NCBI RefSeq assembly: GCF_950295315.1
Contig: NC_080172.1
Location: 82,851,118 to 82,915,117, forward strand
Direction: 5' to 3'
Length of the DNA stretch: 64,000 bases
From: Erinaceus europaeus
Lineage: Eukaryota; Chordata; Mammalia; Eulipotyphla; Erinaceidae
Shown here: in pieces, positions 1 to 62,585 of the stretch
Numbering within the stretch: position 1 is the stretch's first letter
Layout: every line of letters begins with the position of its first letter
Translations under genes and position numbers: made by a program
Notes under the pieces: model-generated
What the model saw: only the letters and a program-made list of their open reading frames with translations
Databases searched by the model: none
Told to the model about the DNA's origin: nothing

Positions 1-20
1 TGTTGTCTCTGAGAGACTGA

Positions 21-149
<129 letters not shown>

Positions 150-507
150 TGAACAAGTCCCACCTACTGTACATTTTGAAAAATAAAAATCTTCATCAAA
201 ACCAAAAAAAATATTAAAAAGTGATTTAGTAAATTAGAGACTAGATCTAAACATCAGCAGACAAAGAGACTTCACTTCACATTCATGCCTTAAAATATTT
301 ATGAAAGAACCAGAGAGCATCACTCTGGCATATGTGGTCCTGGATATTGAACCTGGAATTCCATGCACTTTATCCTGCCTCCCAGATTACAACATTCACT
401 TCTAAGCAAATAAATGTAACTGCTACAACAATGGAAAGGTAGTCTATTCATTTTCTCCTTACTAGTCTTTGAACTTAACTGATGTAGCCTTTAAAACTCT
501 CCTATAG

Positions 508-752
508 GGGGAGTTGGGCTGTAGTGCAGTGGGTTTAAGCGCAGGTGCTGCAAAGCACAAGGACTGGTTTAAGAATCCGGTTCAAGCCCTGGCTCCTCAC
601 CTGCAGGGGTGTCTCTTCACAAGCGGTGAAGCAGGTCTGCAGGTGTCTGTCTTTCTCTCCCCCTCTCTGTCTTCCCCCACCTCTCTCTATTTCTCTCTGT
701 CCTATCCAACAATGACAACAATAATAATAAAAACTACAACAATAAACTTTTA
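508..752 (+). mobile_element. SINE-A
   Basis: SINE-A copies have a tRNA-like head with pol III A-box and B-box (ggttcgagcccc type), a body with gaagcaggtctgcaggtgtct, a CT-rich stretch and a CAACAA tail. This copy has a 15-bp imperfect duplication, about 493-507 and 753-767 (aaa(c/t)tctccta(t/c)ag). Confidence 0.93.
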
Positions 753-873
753 AAAATTCTCCTACAGGGTAAGGAAAAAGAGAAAATCTTGTATTATGCA
801 TGAAGGGTTGCAGAGCATTCCAGCCTCATAATGATTATTTTGAGCTGTAGGCAGTTAAAAAACAGCAAATATA

Positions 874-1169
874 GGAGTTGGGCGGTAGTGGGGTAGGTTA
901 AGTGCACATGGCACAAAGCGTAAGAACGGGCTTAAGGATCCCGGTTTGAGCCCCCAGCTCCCCACCTGAAAGGAGTCACTTCACAAGCAGTGAAGCAGGT
1001 CTGCAGGTGTCTTCTATCTTTCTCTCCCCCTCTCTGTCATCCCCCATCTCTTTCTATGTCTCTCTGTTCTATCCAACAATAACGACAACAACAATAATAA
1101 CTACAACAATAAAACAACAAGGGCAACAAAAGGTAATAAATATTTTTTAAAAAATACATAAAAAAGACC
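874..1169 (+). mobile_element. SINE-A
   Basis: 11-bp duplication cagcaaatata at 863-873 and 1170-1180. Confidence 0.95.
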
Positions 1170-1431
1170 CAGCAAATATAAGGGCAGGTTATCTCTCGCC
1201 ACATCTCTAAAAACAAGGAAAAAATTGTCAAGAGAGAGGCCTCTTCTCAGCAGTGTATTGTGCACGCTGAGGTCCTGAGTTAATTTCCTATTCAAGGATG
1301 GAGAGAGTAAATTTGCAAATAAAGCTATACTAACTAAACACTAAATATGAGTGATTTGAATTAGTAAAAACATTAAACTGTGAAACTGTAATATTCTTAG
1401 GCATTTCAGTAACTATTTCTTTTTTTAATTA

Positions 1432-1605
1432 TATTTACTTATTGGACAATGACAAATAGAAATAATTGATAGGGAGAGACAGAGACACATGCAGCCCTGC
1501 TTTGCCACTCACAAAGCATTCCCCACTGCAGGTGGGGACGGGGGTGGGGCTCCAAGCCCGGTCCTTGCGCATTGTTGCTATGTGCGCTCAGCCAGGTGTA
1601 CTCTA
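1432..1605 (-). mobile_element. SINE-B
   Basis: SINE-B differs from A in the head (ggttgagcacacatgttacaatg) and in the tail ctctatccaataaataaa. This copy reads in reverse, with acacatgcagccctgctttg in the body. Confidence 0.85.
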
Positions 1606-1851
1606 TAACCATTTCTAAGAATTCATTTAAATGGTTTTTTTTTTTTTTGTTCTTGTTGTTGTTTTCTGTCATCCCAGGTACTTCATTCCTCCAGGATGAC
1701 TTTTTTCAGATGGAAGCTTCTGCCAGTGTGGTTGGGGGGCTGAACTGGAACCTGAATTGTACACCAAAGTGATATGGGGGAAATTCTCCCGAGGGAAATG
1801 CTTTCAAATACTAAACCATTTAAAGGTGCTTGAAAAGAATATGCTTTCTTA

Positions 1852-2165
1852 TTTTATTTATTTATTTTTTATTATTTAATTATTTATTTAAGAAAGGAGA
1901 CATTAACAAAACCGTAGGATAGGAGGGGTACAACTCCACACAATTCCCACCACCCGATCTCCATGTCCCATCCCCTCCCCTGATAGCTTTCCCACTCTCT
2001 ATCCCTCTGGGAGCATGGACCCAGGGTCGTTGTGGGTTGCAGAAGGTGGAAGGTCTGGCTTCTGTAATTGCTTCCCCGCTGAACATGGGCGTTGACTGGT
2101 CAATCCATACTCCCAGTCTGCCTCTTTCTTTCCCTAGTAAGGAAAAGCAGAAGCGGAGCTCCAGG
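1852..2165 (-). mobile_element. 5'-truncated L1 3' end
   Basis: Reverse complement of the last part of the L1 3' UTR at 20640-20960. Perfect 17-bp target-site duplication aagaatatgctttctta at 1835-1851 and 2166-2182; the T-rich left end is the tail. Contains no ORF. Confidence 0.9.
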
Positions 2166-2410
2166 AAGAATATGCTTTCTTAATAAAGCTTTAAATTTTA
2201 CACCTTGAAAAAGGCTGAGTGACTGGGGAAACAGCTTAATTGGTAGAGCATTAGATTCTCATGCTTGATGTTCACAGTTAATCCCAAGTACCACAAGTAC
2301 CAAAGTGGTGCTCTGGCTTCTCTATGTGTCTGTCTTTCTTTCCTTGTGAAATTTTCGCTCTCATATGCAAAAAATTATAAATTTTAAAATCTATTTTTTA
2401 TGATAGAGGA

Positions 2411-2441
2411 AAAGGGGGTCAGGTAGTAGTGCATCTTGTTA

Positions 2442-2511
<70 letters not shown>

Positions 2512-2686
2512 GTGCAAGGATCTGGGTTCAAGCCCCTGGTCCCCACCTGCAGGGGGAAGGCTTCATGAGTGGTGAAGTAGAGCCCCTACAGGTGTTTCCT
2601 TGTCTCTTACCCTTTCTATCTCCTCCTCCTTTCTCAATTTCTTTTTATTCCCATCCAAAAGTAAATAAATAAAACTTTTAAAAAGA
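2411..2686 (+). mobile_element. SINE-B carrying a (CA)n
   Basis: Head gggggtcaggtagtagtgca, body ggcttcatgagtggtgaagt, tail aaaagtaaataaataaaac. Confidence 0.88.
2444..2508 (+). repeat. (CA)n microsatellite inside a SINE-B
   Basis: About 32 CA units, expanded from the aagcacacatg segment of the SINE head. Confidence 0.98.
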
Positions 2687-2689
2687 GAG

Positions 2690-2830
2690 TGGTCCGGGAG
2701 GTGGCTGGTAAAGCTTTGGACTCTCAAGCATAAGGTCCTGAGTTCGATCCCCAGCAGCACATGTTCCAGAGTGATGTCTGGTTCTTTCTATCTCCTGCTA
2801 TATTTCTCATAAATAAATAAAATCTTTGAG
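2690..2830 (+). mobile_element. SINE-C
   Basis: SINE-C is about 140 bp with ggactctcaagcataaggtc, a B-box-like gagttcgatccc and agagtgatgtctggttcttt, ending in cataaataaataaaat. It lies directly after the SINE-B tail. Confidence 0.9.
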
Positions 2831-2870
2831 AGAGAGAAATAGGGAGAGAGAACGAGAAACACCTGGAGGG

Positions 2871-3075
2871 GCTGGACGGAGCAAACCTGGTTGAGCTCAC
2901 GTGTCACTATGTACAAGGACCCACATTCAAGCCACGGCTTACACCTGCAGGGGGTAAGTAAGCTTCATGAGGAATGAAGCAGTGATGTAGGTGTCTTTCT
3001 CCACCTTTCTTTCCCTTCTCTCTTGGTTTCTCTGTCTCTATTCAATAACTAACTAACTAACTAACTAACTAAGAA
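2871..3075 (+). mobile_element. SINE-B with (AACT)n tail
   Basis: The tail has become a (AACT)n run at 3046-3072. A minus-strand SINE-B head remnant follows at about 3085-3200. Confidence 0.85.
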
Positions 3076-3479
3076 AGAGAGATGCCATTACTGATGAAGC
3101 TTCTCCTCTGCAGGAAGGAGCTGAGGGAGCAAAGCTGGCCCCTTCTGTACTGCACTGTGTGTACTCTACTGGGTGTGCCACCACCTGGATGCCCACCCCA
3201 TATAAATCTTTTTAAAAAAGGGAGGTAGGCTGAAAAACCAAAAATCAGTTGACAAACTGTTCTTTGCAGTACAAGGATTACTCATTATATGTCTTCGCAT
3301 GATTATAATATTGCAGTTATATTCAATATCCTCTCAAACAAATGGCTTTGAATAAAAGTTTTGGTGTAAAAAAAACATTAGTTTTGTAGGAGAGTGAGTG
3401 GGCACCTTGCTTGACTAGAAGCCAGAGAAAGCTAGATTAGCTATAAAGGGAACTCATGGCAATGCACCAAAAACTGAAC

Positions 3480-3743
3480 TGACAGTAGACAGGAGACAGA
3501 CATGGAACAGGCACAAGGATCCCAGTTCCAGCCCCCGGCTCCCCAACTGCAGGGAGGTTGCTTCACAGATGGTGAAGCAGGTCTGCAGGTGTCTTTCTCT
3601 CCTCTCTGTCTTTTCCTCTCTCAATTTCTCTTTGTCTTACAACAAACAATAGCAACAACAACAATGGGGAGGGGAGCCAGCAGGAGCATCATAGTATAGG
3701 CATCAAGCCCCAGTGGCAATCCTAAAGGCAAAAAAAAAAAAAG
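3480..3743 (+). mobile_element. SINE-A, long-tail form, head truncated
   Basis: Starts within the head; carries the extra 3' segment (agcatcatagtataggcatc ... cctaaaggc) before the A-run. Confidence 0.85.
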
Positions 3744-3929
3744 GTAAAACATATTCTTTTTTACAGGAAATATAAGGAAGAATAAGCTATACAACACCAA
3801 GTAGAAACAAGACAAGTCAAAGGGATAGAGCATCCTGAAAAAAAAATTGATATGGTCACTTTAATAAGTCAGTGTCTTACAACAAAATGTGGGGGAGGAT
3901 GAGCTAGGTGAAGAGATCAGGCATAAAAC

Positions 3930-4185
3930 AAGCTGGGGGATGGATCAACCTACCAAAGTCCAGCAGAAAAGCAATTACAGAAGCCAGAACTTGCACCTTC
4001 TGCACCCCATAAAGAATTTTAGTCCATACTCCCAGTGGGAAAGAAGTGTTAGGAGAAGATCACCAGAGGGCTCTGAACTCCAACTTCATCAAGACCGGAA
4101 GAGAGAAGAGGAAAAAAGGACATTTGGAAGTTTCAATAGGTGTAGTTGGTACTTAGAAAGGAAGAGAAGGTAGGACCTAGAAAAA
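3930..4185 (+). mobile_element. Diverged L1 3'-end remnant
   Basis: atggatcaacctaccaaagt ... agcaattacagaagccagaa matches the L1 3' UTR module loosely, then changes to a variant (ccagagggctctgaactcca) shared with the minus-strand fragments near 50310 and 61310. Confidence 0.55.
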
Positions 4186-4189
4186 ATGG

Positions 4190-4320
4190 GGGACAGGGGT
4201 AGGTAGTATAATGGTTCTGCAAAAGAGACTTTATGCCTGAGGTTCTGAAGTCCCAGGTTCATTCCCCTACACCACCACAAACCAGAGCTGAGCAGTGCTC
4301 TGGTTTAAAAAAAAAAAAAA
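4190..4320 (+). mobile_element. SINE-D
   Basis: SINE-D is about 110 bp: gtataatggttctgcaaaag, a B-box-like ggttcattccc and gagctgagcagtgctctggt, then an A-run. Confidence 0.88.
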
Positions 4321-4621
4321 AGCAAACATATATAAATATAAATAGTTATAGAAATAATCATAGCTAACCCATATCTGTGACTTTGAGACAACTACAGCAG
4401 TTTCCAATGAAGAAAACAGGGACACAGAACTATGGTAATGGGAAGGAAGTGAAATTATATTGTTATCTTGAAAATTTGTACATCAATATTAAATTATGAA
4501 TCAGTTAAAAAGAGAGAGACCAGGTATAAAGTCTAGTTTGGACAAAGCAATAGAAAAATCTAAGGACATTTTGGGGTAACTAAGGGAAGTTAAATATTTT
4601 TACCAGATAAAATAAAATATA

Positions 4622-4808
4622 TTATGGGGACAGGAGACAGCTTATCTGGTAGAGACTATACCTTATCAGGTATGAAATACTGGGTTCAAATCCCAACATG
4701 GGAGCACCATGGATGGGGTCAAATGAGCTCCAGGAATAGGATGATGCTGCTGTGGCATCTTTTTCCTCTTTGTCTCTGTCATGCTCCCTCTCTCTTTCTA
4801 CAATAAAG
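4622..4808 (+). mobile_element. Old SINE (E type)
   Basis: tggtagagactataccttat and gggttcaaatcccaacatgg are diverged tRNA-like A/B-box parts; ends tttctacaataaag. Similar old copies lie at 2213-2395, 8780-8928, 22530-22645, 25830-25995 and 38340-38500. Confidence 0.65.
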
Positions 4809-5089
4809 AATATAAGAATTGATCCAAGGTGGTAGTATTGCACATGTATGAAGATTACAAAAATTAAAGTAAAATGTATCAGGATTAAAATATATACTCC
4901 ATAGATAATTTATCAAATAGATTGTTGTACTGCATGTGCAAGGTATTATTTTGGTAAAAATAATACTAATTGAAAAAAAAATTAAAAACTAATGAGAGAT
5001 GCCTGGAATGATAAACATTAATGTGTTTGCCAGTGAAAATCCCAAGTAGAATATTTATTCTTCTTCTCTGTTCTTTTCAAAAAGTTAGT

Positions 5090-5250
5090 TTTGGGCAAAA
5101 TAGCAAAATAGATCACTTGGATAGTGATGTTGCTTTGCCACGGGAACAACCCAGGTTCAAGCTTGGTTCAATACTAATTGAACCAATACCCCACTGTATT
5201 AAAGGAAGCTTTGGTGCCACTGTCTCTCTTTCTGTAAAAAAAAAAAAAAA
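5090..5250 (+). mobile_element. Old SINE (F type)
   Basis: cacttggatagtgatgttgc ... cccaggttcaagc ... ggaagctttggtgccactgt. Related copies: 24945-25092 (minus), 29640-29735 (plus), 36235-36440 (minus), 47540-47692 (minus) and 60070-60240 (plus). Confidence 0.65.
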
Positions 5251-5375
5251 TTAAAATTCAGCTTTCATCACTATTACCAACAATAACGTATTTTTTTTTA
5301 TCAGTGGCAAATAGCAATTCCACTCTGTTAGATTTAGTCTTTACATATACAAATTAGTTTAAAAAATGTTTTCAT

Positions 5376-5565
5376 TATCTTTATTTATTGGCTAGAGACA
5401 GCCAGAAATCAAGAGGGAAGGGGGGGGGATAGAGAGACAGAGAGACACCTGCAGCACTGCTTCACCAATTGAGAAACTTTCCTCCTGCAGGTGGGGACTG
5501 AGGACTGGAACCTGGGTCTTTGAGCATTGTAACGTGTGCTCTACCAGCTGCACCACCACCCAGCC
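5376..5565 (-). mobile_element. SINE-B
   Basis: Reverse orientation, from ctttatttattggctagaga to caccaccacccagcccc. Confidence 0.9.
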
Positions 5566-5872
5566 CCTACATATGCTAATTCTTATTACTGATAGTAGTG
5601 CTCAGGCCTAAATCTTTTTTTTTAACTCTTTAATGCCCCCCCCCAGACAGCCTGATGATTCTTTGACTAGTAAGGCTCCCAGATAACAGACTGCCATATA
5701 AATGAGGTGTTATTATATAAGCTTTCAGCATAGAGAATATTCAAAACATAATCATGCATTACAGAGGAACTCATCTATGTTCCTGATATGTTTCTATCCC
5801 CCCAATCAAATCCTGTAAGTTATTAGAATTATCTATTCACATTCATACCCAATGACAAAAAAAAAGTAATCA

Positions 5873-34213
<28,341 letters not shown>

Positions 34214-34460
34214 CTTCCTCCGGAAATGACAGGGCTCGGTGGTGGGAAGACAGGGCTCCGAGAGGCTACCAATCCGGAGCGAGAACACGCGCCTCCCCCT
34301 GACCCGCCAATGGAGAGCGAAGGAACAAGCCTCCCATCGAACCGCCAATCAGCGAGTGGGGCAAGGCCAGAGATAAACTAAGAGGAGCAGAGCCCAGAGA
34401 GGAGGGAAAAAGCACTAGGAAGGGGAAGAACTGGGGAGAAGGGCAACCCAAATAAAAATT
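34214..34460 (-). promoter_or_regulatory. DBT: DBT promoter and 5' UTR region with three CCAAT boxes
   Basis: GC-rich, SINE-free stretch just upstream of the DBT start codon. Three CCAAT pentamers lie on the plus strand at 34269-34273, 34307-34311 and 34345-34349, spaced 38 bp apart. An ETS-type CCGGAAAT core lies beside the start codon (34219-34227). No TATA box is evident. This fits a housekeeping promoter; the transcription start itself cannot be placed from sequence. Confidence 0.7.
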
Positions 34461-34633
34461 CAGGGATAATGTCGGGCAGTGCTCGGCTGTGGAAGTGCTT
34501 GTGCACCAAAAGCATCTTTTTAATACATATAACGGGGGAAAGAGAGTATTAAGGTAGCACAGTGGCAGGATACTTAACCTGGAGAAGATTATGTAGAAAT
34601 AAGACCGGAAAGATGATTAGGAAAATACACTTG

Positions 34634-34850
34634 GGGGCTGGGTGGTGGCGCACCTGTTCGAGCTCACATGTTACAATGTGCAAGGACCCGGGTTTGAGTC
34701 CCCGCCGACCTGCAGGACAAAATCTTTGCGAATAGTGAAGCAGTGCGGCAGGTGTCTCTCTTACTCTCTTCCTGTCCCCCCTACCCTCTTGATTTCTCGT
34801 TGTCTCTATCCAATAAATAAAGATAATTAAAAGTTTTTTTAAAAAGAAAA
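34634..34850 (+). mobile_element. SINE-B
   Basis: gggggctgggtggtggcgca, gttcgagctcacatgttaca and ctctatccaataaataaaga; about 420 bp upstream of the DBT start codon. Confidence 0.93.
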
Positions 34851-34939
34851 ATATGCCTACACCAGCACATATAACCTTAGGAAAGGAGGGAGAAGGAGGG
34901 GGGAGGGGTTGTAAAGGGAGAGTATTGGAGTCTTGATGC

Positions 34940-35139
34940 NNNNNNNNNNNNNNNNNNNNNNNNNNNNNNNNNNNNNNNNNNNNNNNNNNNNNNNNNNNNN
35001 NNNNNNNNNNNNNNNNNNNNNNNNNNNNNNNNNNNNNNNNNNNNNNNNNNNNNNNNNNNNNNNNNNNNNNNNNNNNNNNNNNNNNNNNNNNNNNNNNNNN
35101 NNNNNNNNNNNNNNNNNNNNNNNNNNNNNNNNNNNNNNN
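34940..35139. other. Assembly gap (200 N)
   Basis: Exactly 200 N. The right flank (35140-35235) is the head of a minus-strand SINE-A (aggtggggacccaggggctt ... gcgcgtaacccactgc), so the gap hides the body of that SINE and perhaps more. Protein translations across it are meaningless. Confidence 0.99.
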
Positions 35140-35235
35140 AGGTGGGGACCCAGGGGCTTGAAAAGGGATCCATACTCCAGTCCTTGAGCTTCGCGCCATG
35201 AGCGCGTAACCCACTGCACTAGCGCCTGACCCGTT
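35140..35235 (-). mobile_element. SINE-A head, body hidden in the gap
   Basis: aggtggggacccaggggctt to actagcgcctgaccc in reverse. Confidence 0.88.
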
Positions 35236-35451
35236 AGAGTGTTTTCTAACATGATTATAATTTATACAGAAACTATTAAGGGAATACCTATTGTGCCTCA
35301 TTTGATATTGTTGCACGTAAACAGAGTTGGTATTTACCAATTTAGTAATTATAAAATTGTAGCATAGTTCAAAAGTTTCAATTTCTTTGAGTGGTAATAG
35401 GCTGACCACATTTTCATATGTTTACTAACCATTCTTGAAATGTCTGTTTAT

Positions 35452-35640
35452 GGGACTGGGTGGTGTTACACATAGTAGAATGCAGACATTACCATGCACG
35501 AGGACCTGAGTTCAAGCTCTCAGTCCTTACCTGCAGGAGGGAAGCTTAATAAGCAGTGATGCAGTGTTATAAGGGTCTCTCTCTTTTCCCCTCTACTTCC
35601 CCTCCTAATTTTTCTGCGTCTCTGTTAAAAATAAAATAAA
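35452..35640 (+). mobile_element. SINE-B, diverged
   Basis: gggactgggtggtgttacac ... ctgcaggagggaagcttaat ... aaaataaaataa. Confidence 0.8.
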
Positions 35641-36010
35641 CTGGGAAATGTTATGCATGTACAAACTATTGTATTTTAAAAAATATTTATTTATTCCCTT
35701 TTGTTGCCCTTGTTTTATAGTTATTGTTATTGATGTCATTGTTGTTGGATAGGACAGAGGGAAATGAAGAGAGGAGAGGAAGACAGAGAGGGGGAAAGAT
35801 AGACACCAACAGACCTACTTCACCGCCTGTGAAGCGACTCCCTGCAGGTGGGGAGCCGGGGTCTCAAATAAGGATCTTTCTGCTGTTCCTTGCGCTTAGC
35901 ACCACCTGCGCTTAACATGCCATGCACTACTGCCTCCAAACCATTGTATTTTGCTGTCAACTGTAAACCATTAGTCCCCCAATAAAGATATTTAAAAAAT
36001 AAATAAAATT
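35641..36010 (+). mobile_element. Short L1 3' end split by a SINE-A
   Basis: gggaaatgttatgcatgtac (35643-) and tgtaaaccattagtccccca (35962-) are one L1 3' end. It is interrupted by the minus-strand SINE-A at 35678-35937, flanked by aaac(t/c)attgtatttt. Confidence 0.75.
35678..35937 (-). mobile_element. SINE-A inserted in an L1 tail
   Basis: Reverse: tatttattcccttttgttgc to gcactactgcctcc. Confidence 0.9.
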
Positions 36011-36557
36011 TTAAATTCAAGGCCATATTAATAAACAATGAAATGAATGCTTAGGAATTTAGTCAATTTTTCCTCTATCGTGTGTCTTTTTCTTTTCTGT
36101 GGGAAATGTCTATATAGTCTAGATTATGACACATTTTCATTTTTGTGTTGGTAAAAACTTCTAGTCTGACTTTGCTTTCAAACGTGTCTTTGATAACAGA
36201 AATAATTGTAATACAATTGAACATATAATTTTTTTTGATGTTTAGTGGTGTGTGTGGTCACTGGCTTCACTGCTCTGGGCAACTTCTTCAAGTAGAGAGA
36301 GAGAGGGAGAGAGAGAGAGAGAGAGAGAGAATAGCACTAATGCTTCCCCATATACTGTGAGGACTAGGGTGCAGCCACAGTCACAGCATGGAAAAACAGG
36401 TATACTGCCAGGCTAGCTATTTTATCAGCCCTTTAGTGTTTGTTTGTTTGTTTGTTCTTTATGTCTTAAGATATCTGTCCCAATCCAAAGGTCCTAAAGG
36501 TAACTTACTATATTTTCTCCACAAATTTTTTTCTTTTATAAGTTTTAAATTGAGATA

Positions 36558-36722
36558 TCAAGGATGGATGGTGGCACTTTTGATCTAGAGTACATGTTAT
36601 AATGCAAGAGAACCTGAGTTCAAACCCTTTGTCCCTACCTGCAGGGTTGGAGGAGGACACTTCACAAATGGTGAAGTAGTGCAGCAGGTGTTTCTCTCTG
36701 TGTGTGTCTGTCTCTCTAATAT
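36558..36722 (+). mobile_element. SINE-B
   Basis: caaggatggatggtggcact ... gtgaagtagtgcagcaggtg. Confidence 0.75.
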
Positions 36723-36748
36723 TTTATTTATAGAAATAAGAGACATAG

Positions 36749-36932
36749 AGTGGTCCAGGAGGTGGCACAGTGGATAAAGCATTGGATTCTCAAGCATGAG
36801 GTCCAGAGTTCAATCCCTGGCAGCACATGTACCAGAGTGATATCTGGTTCTTTCTCTCTCTCTCTCCTTATAAAATAAAATATTAAATATTATAAAATAT
36901 TATATTATATTATAAATAAAATATTAAAAAAA
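36749..36932 (+). mobile_element. SINE-C nested in a minus-strand SINE-B
   Basis: Perfect 17-bp duplication agaaataagagacatag at 36732-36748 and 36933-36949; tail grown into attatattatattat. The interrupted SINE-B continues at 36950-37060. Confidence 0.95.
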
Positions 36933-37127
36933 AGAAATAAGAGACATAGAAAGTGAAATAGAGAGGGAGAGAGATAGAGACACCTGCATCACTGCTTCAC
37001 CACTCATAAAGCTTTCTACTAGCAGGTGGGGACTGAGGGTTTGAACTTGGGTCTTGTACATCTCTTTCCCTCTCCTCTCTCTTGGTATTTACCTAAACAG
37101 ATAAATAAATATTGAAAAATAGAGGGG

Positions 37128-37407
37128 GCCAGGCAGTGGCACACTTGATTAAACACACATAGTACTAAGCACAAGGATTCATGCAAGGATCCTGGTTTGA
37201 AACCCTGCTCCCCACCTGCAGGGAGGGCACTTCACAAGCAGCAAAGCAGGTCTGCAGGTGTCTATCTTTCCTTATCCCTCTCTTTCTTTTCCTCTTTTCT
37301 CAATTTCTCTCTGTCCTAGCTAATAAGATGGAAAAAATGCCCACCATGAGTAGTGGATTCATAGTGCTGGCGCAGAGCCCCAGAAATAACCCTGGAGGCA
37401 AAAATAA
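37128..37407 (+). mobile_element. SINE-A, long-tail form
   Basis: gggccaggcagtggcacact; tail cagaaataaccctggaggca. Confidence 0.9.
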
Positions 37408-37474
37408 GTGAATAAATAAGCAGAGGTATAATTTGCATACCAGAAAGTTTGTCCTTTAGAAGTGTACAACTTTA

Positions 37475-38165
37475 ATAACAATTAGTTAACACTTCACTCT
37501 TATGAGAATGCCATACGTCCGAAACAATAGCAACAACAAATTATGGGGGGGGGGGTTGTCAATAAACTCTCTTACACTGTTGTTGAGAATGTCAACTGGT
37601 CCAACCCCTGTGGAAAGCAGTCTGGAGAACTCTCAGAAGGTTAGAAATGGACCTACCCTATGGCCCTGCAATTCCTCTCCTGGGGATATATCCAACTCAC
37701 CATCCAAAAAGGTCTGTGTACACATATGTCTATAGCAGCACAATTTGTAATAGCCAAAACCTAGAAGCAACCTAGGTGCCCAAAGACAGATGAATGGCTT
37801 AGAATGTTATGATATATATATTATTCAGGTACTATTCAGATGATGAATTAATCTTCTTCACCTCATCTTGAATGGAGCTTGAAAGAATCATATTAAGTGA
37901 GTGAAGCCAGAAAGAGAAGGATGAATATGGGATGAATTCAATCATGGACAGAGGTTGAGAAATAAGAACAGAAAGAAGAAATACAAAGTAGGACCAGGAA
38001 TCTTAGGTAGTGAGGGGATTTTCAGGTCCTGGTACATGATGATGGTGGAGGAGGACCTAGGCTGGGGATGAGAGTGTTTTGCAGAAAATTCAGAAAGTTT
38101 ACACATGTACCAACAACTGTATTTACTGTAAACCATTAATCCCCCCAATAAGAATATATATTTTA
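37475..38165 (+). mobile_element. L1 fragment: ORF2 C-terminal end and 3' UTR
   Basis: Starts near ttaacacttcactcttatga, runs through a degraded ORF2 end (stops and a G-run at 37543-37555) and the 3' UTR to ccccccaataagaatatata. A SINE-C is inserted in its tail. Confidence 0.85.
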
Positions 38166-38308
38166 AAGATTTTATTTATTTTATTAATGAGAAAGATAGG
38201 AGAGAAAGAGCCAGACATCACTCTGGTACATGTGCTGCCAGGGATTGAACTCAGGACCTCATGTTTGAGAGTCTGATGCTTTATCCACTGCGCCACCTCC
38301 TGGACCAC
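38166..38308 (-). mobile_element. SINE-C in an L1 tail
   Basis: Flanked by aagaatatatattttaaag and aagaatatattttttaaag, its slightly diverged duplication. Confidence 0.9.
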
Positions 38309-38850
38309 AAGAATATATTTTTTAAAGTGTAGAATTTAGGACCAAAAGACAGCTCACCAGGTAAAATACACACCTCACCATGTATGGGGATCAAGGTTCA
38401 AGCTTTAACACTCGCACTGGAGGTTCTATGACCTAAACTCCAGTGCTAAGGTGTTTCTCCCTTTGTCTGTCTCTTCATCTGCATGAAAATGTGGTCCAGA
38501 GGTCTCTCCATACACATTGAGAAATAGATGTGATTTAGGAAACAATGATGTCAGCACTAGATCACCCAGGTTCCCATCCAAGTTAATAAGTGTGTGGCAC
38601 TGTTATGAATTATGCAGCTGTAAAATCGAGTTTAAAATAGTAGATATGTAAGAAGTTGTTAGTGCATTTAGTGTATGATACCTAGGTATTATTGAGATTT
38701 ATCATATTTTAATTGCTGTTCCCTCTCTTAACTGGACTCATCATCATCCTTGATGAAATTGTAATTACTTTCCTGTCTCTCCCGCATGCCTTCTATAACA
38801 CCAGAATAAAAATGACCTTACTCCGCTTATTTTGAGATTATATATAGGAA

Positions 38851-39105
38851 GGCCCAGAGGTGACCACACAGGTGGTTAAGCACACTTACAACTAAGTGCA
38901 AGGATCCCTGGCTGCCCACCTGCAGGGGGTCGCTTCATAAGCAGCGAAGCAGGTCTGTAGGTGTCTTTCTCTCACATTCTCTATCTCCCCCCTCCTCTCT
39001 TAATTACTCTCTGTCCTAATTAAAAAAAAAAAAAAAGGAAAAAATGTCCACCAGGAGTAGTGTTGCTGTCACAGAGCCCAAGTGATAAATAACCCTGGAG
39101 GTAAA
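38851..39105 (+). mobile_element. SINE-A, long-tail form, diverged
   Basis: ccacacaggtggttaagcac ... ctgtcctaattaaaaaaa ... ataaccctggaggtaaaa. Confidence 0.82.
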
Positions 39106-39118
39106 AAACCAACCAAAT

Positions 39119-39350
39119 AGGGAGTTGGGCGGTACCGCAGTGGGTTAAGTGCACGTGGCGCAAAGCGTTAAGGATCCCGGGTTCGTGCCCCCGGCTCCCC
39201 ACCTGCAGGGGCGTCACTTCACATGCGGTAAAACAGGTCAGCAGGTGTCTATCTTTCTTTCCCTCTCTCTATCTTCCCGTCCTCTCTCCATTTCTCTCTG
39301 TTCTATCTAATAAAGACATCGATAACAACAACAATAAAAAACAAGGAAAA
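39119..39350 (+). mobile_element. SINE-A
   Basis: Head gggagttgggcggtaccgca; flanks aaccaaccaaat and cccaaccaaat. Confidence 0.92.
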
Positions 39351-39697
39351 AAACCCAACCAAATAAATAAATAAAAATAAGAGAGAATATATATATATTT
39401 CAGTGTTCAAGGTAGGAGTTGAGTCACAAGCAGAACTAAGAAACTGTGTTTCTGCCTTGATCCGAGGGGGAACTGTTGCACAAGGACTCGTGAGCTTAGT
39501 CACTCTTGGAGGAGATAGTATAACTGACTTTTCAGTCTTACATTCATGATTCTACACTTTCTTACCCTTTCCCACCAAAATCACACCTCACAGGAGAAAA
39601 AGGGAAGGAAAAACTCTAAACACACAAAACATACGCACAAGGAGGGACTCATGACTGTCAACAAGACCAGGAAGAAGGTGGTCACTGCGTGTTGAGT

Positions 39698-39800
39698 CTT
39701 TTTTTCAACCAGTGCTCAGCTCTAGCTTGGTGGTGCCTGGAATTGAACCTGAGACCTCAGTGTCAAGCATGACAGTCTTTCTTTCTCTCTCTTTTGCATC
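39698..39800 (-). mobile_element. SINE-D
   Basis: ccagtgctcagctctagctt ... gacctcagtgtcaagcatga in reverse, 280 bp before the RTCA CpG island. Confidence 0.8.
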
Positions 39801-40079
39801 ATGCAATTTTTTTTTGCATTATGAAATTTGCCCAACCCTAAACTTCACTTCTCTCTCTCTCCCTCCCTCCTTAGCTCCTTTTTACATCTTTAGATATCAA
39901 GTCTCCAGTGCTGGATCCTAAAGGGTCCTCGAGAAGACGCAAGCCTGTGAGACAACTGGAGGTTGCATGGAAAAGGAGGTTTTCTGCAATCTGCGGGTTT
40001 TGTTGTGTGCAGGACAACAGCCTTCTCAGGGACACCAGTCCATCCAGCTGCGGAGCAATTCCTCACCTCCAAGAGTAGG

Positions 40080-62555
<22,476 letters not shown>

Positions 62556-62585
62556 GTAATGACAATTTTTCAAAACTTCTTTTAT

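Larger units (their letters stand above)
34461..40079. other. DBT-RTCA intergenic spacer
   Basis: About 5.6 kb between the two promoters, with SINEs on both strands, L1 fragments (35641-36010 interrupted, 37475-38165), an old F-type SINE (36235-36440) and the assembly gap. 38500-38850 and 39380-39695 show no recognised repeat. I see no gene. Confidence 0.8.
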
